Assembly (NCBI RefSeq): GCF_900141915.1
Contig: NZ_FQZG01000018.1
Coordinates: 1 to 62,198, forward strand
Source: Tessaracoccus bendigoensis DSM 12906
GTDB taxonomy: Bacteria > Actinomycetota > Actinomycetes > Propionibacteriales > Propionibacteriaceae
Reading direction: 5' to 3'
Length of the DNA stretch: 62,198 nt
Shown here: piece after piece, positions 61,916 to 62,198 of the stretch
Layout: each line of letters begins with the position of its first letter
Numbering within the stretch: the stretch's first letter is position 1
The notes under the pieces: model-generated
Seen by the model: only the letters and a program-made list of their open reading frames with translations
Told to the model about the DNA's origin: nothing
Databases searched by the model: none
Program-made: the position numbers and the translations under genes

Positions 61916-62076
61916 TACAAATGCGAATCATTCGATATGCGCTTGGCTGGGCGTCTCGGGCTCGGCGCCGGGTCGGGAGATCGGCCACGCGGACGCGGAG
62001 GCTTTCCTTATCGACCTACCATCTATTGATTGACCGAACATTGTGGTTGGCTGGGCAGGTGCCGCGGTTGGGTGCT

Positions 62077-62173
62077 GGTTTGAGCAGGATCCGACACTCA
62101 ACGCCGAGCCCGACGCATCGTCAGCAGACAACACACCCCGACGGCAAATGACATGCAAATCCTGCTCAAACCC
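62077..62173. repeat. Dispersed ~97-bp repeat with inverted ends (right window edge)
   Basis: GGTTTGAGCAGGAT (62077-62090) and ATCCTGCTCAAACC (62159-62172) are perfect 14-bp inverted ends. The interior aligns with 1-86 at the left edge of the window. It has no coding capacity. It looks like a small palindrome-ended element such as a MITE or REP-type sequence. Confidence 0.65.
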
Positions 62174-62198
62174 CCGTCACCCAGCCCCACCCCCAAAC

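Overview
The window is high-GC DNA with actinobacterial features: GTP-dependent PEP carboxykinase beside a RamB/ScfR-type regulator, group-3 SigF-like sigma factors with PAS-ANTAR partners, many GTG starts, leaderless-looking starts and dense overlapping operons. I infer an actinomycete, probably near the Propionibacteriaceae, with low confidence at family level. No rRNA, tRNA or CRISPR was seen.

Layout. 0-12 kb: metabolic genes (pckG with its divergent regulator; a large 2OG-Fe(II) oxygenase; a GH3 glycosidase with a degenerate C-terminus and a divergent TetR; a membrane protein; a beta-propeller lactonase-like protein) separated by intergenic repeats. 12.0-28.15 kb: one minus-strand operon of ten overlapping genes (small membrane protein, secreted/anchored vWA protein, tubulin-like GTPase, two membrane proteins, Fn3-like protein, GAP1-like protein, soluble vWA protein, zinc-ribbon GTPase, TerD). 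This is the most striking system here. It resembles predicted NTPase-centred conflict or stress systems and I know of no experimental function. 28.18-35.25 kb: an accessory island bounded by a perfect 56-bp direct repeat that copies the 3' end of the M23 peptidase gene. It carries an effector-associated membrane protein with a divergent TPR-CHAT protease, a transposase remnant, an intact ISL3 element with its 8-bp target duplication, a dead relaxase fragment, a RelE/ParE-type toxin-antitoxin pair and a SAP-like protein.

35.2-41.6 kb: core genes (M23 peptidase, rhomboid protease, YibE/F membrane protein, NifU-like protein, FeoAB with an IdeR-like box). 41.7-47.6 kb: a duplicated module of SigF-like sigma factor plus convergent PAS-ANTAR protein, flanking csbD-like, YHS, sirtuin and alkyltransferase-like genes. 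Both sigma genes share a leader inverted repeat that could hide the ribosome binding site and start codon. 47.8-55.2 kb: sugar catabolism (xylA with ROK-type XylR; two Gfo/Idh dehydrogenases, one frameshifted; LacI regulator; MFS sugar porter) with matching operator candidates. 55.4-61.8 kb: palindromic repeat array, DCC oxidoreductase, lgt, a NarL-type two-component system divergent from an ABC transporter, and a zinc alcohol dehydrogenase. Related copies of a repeat of about 90 bp lie at both ends of the window.
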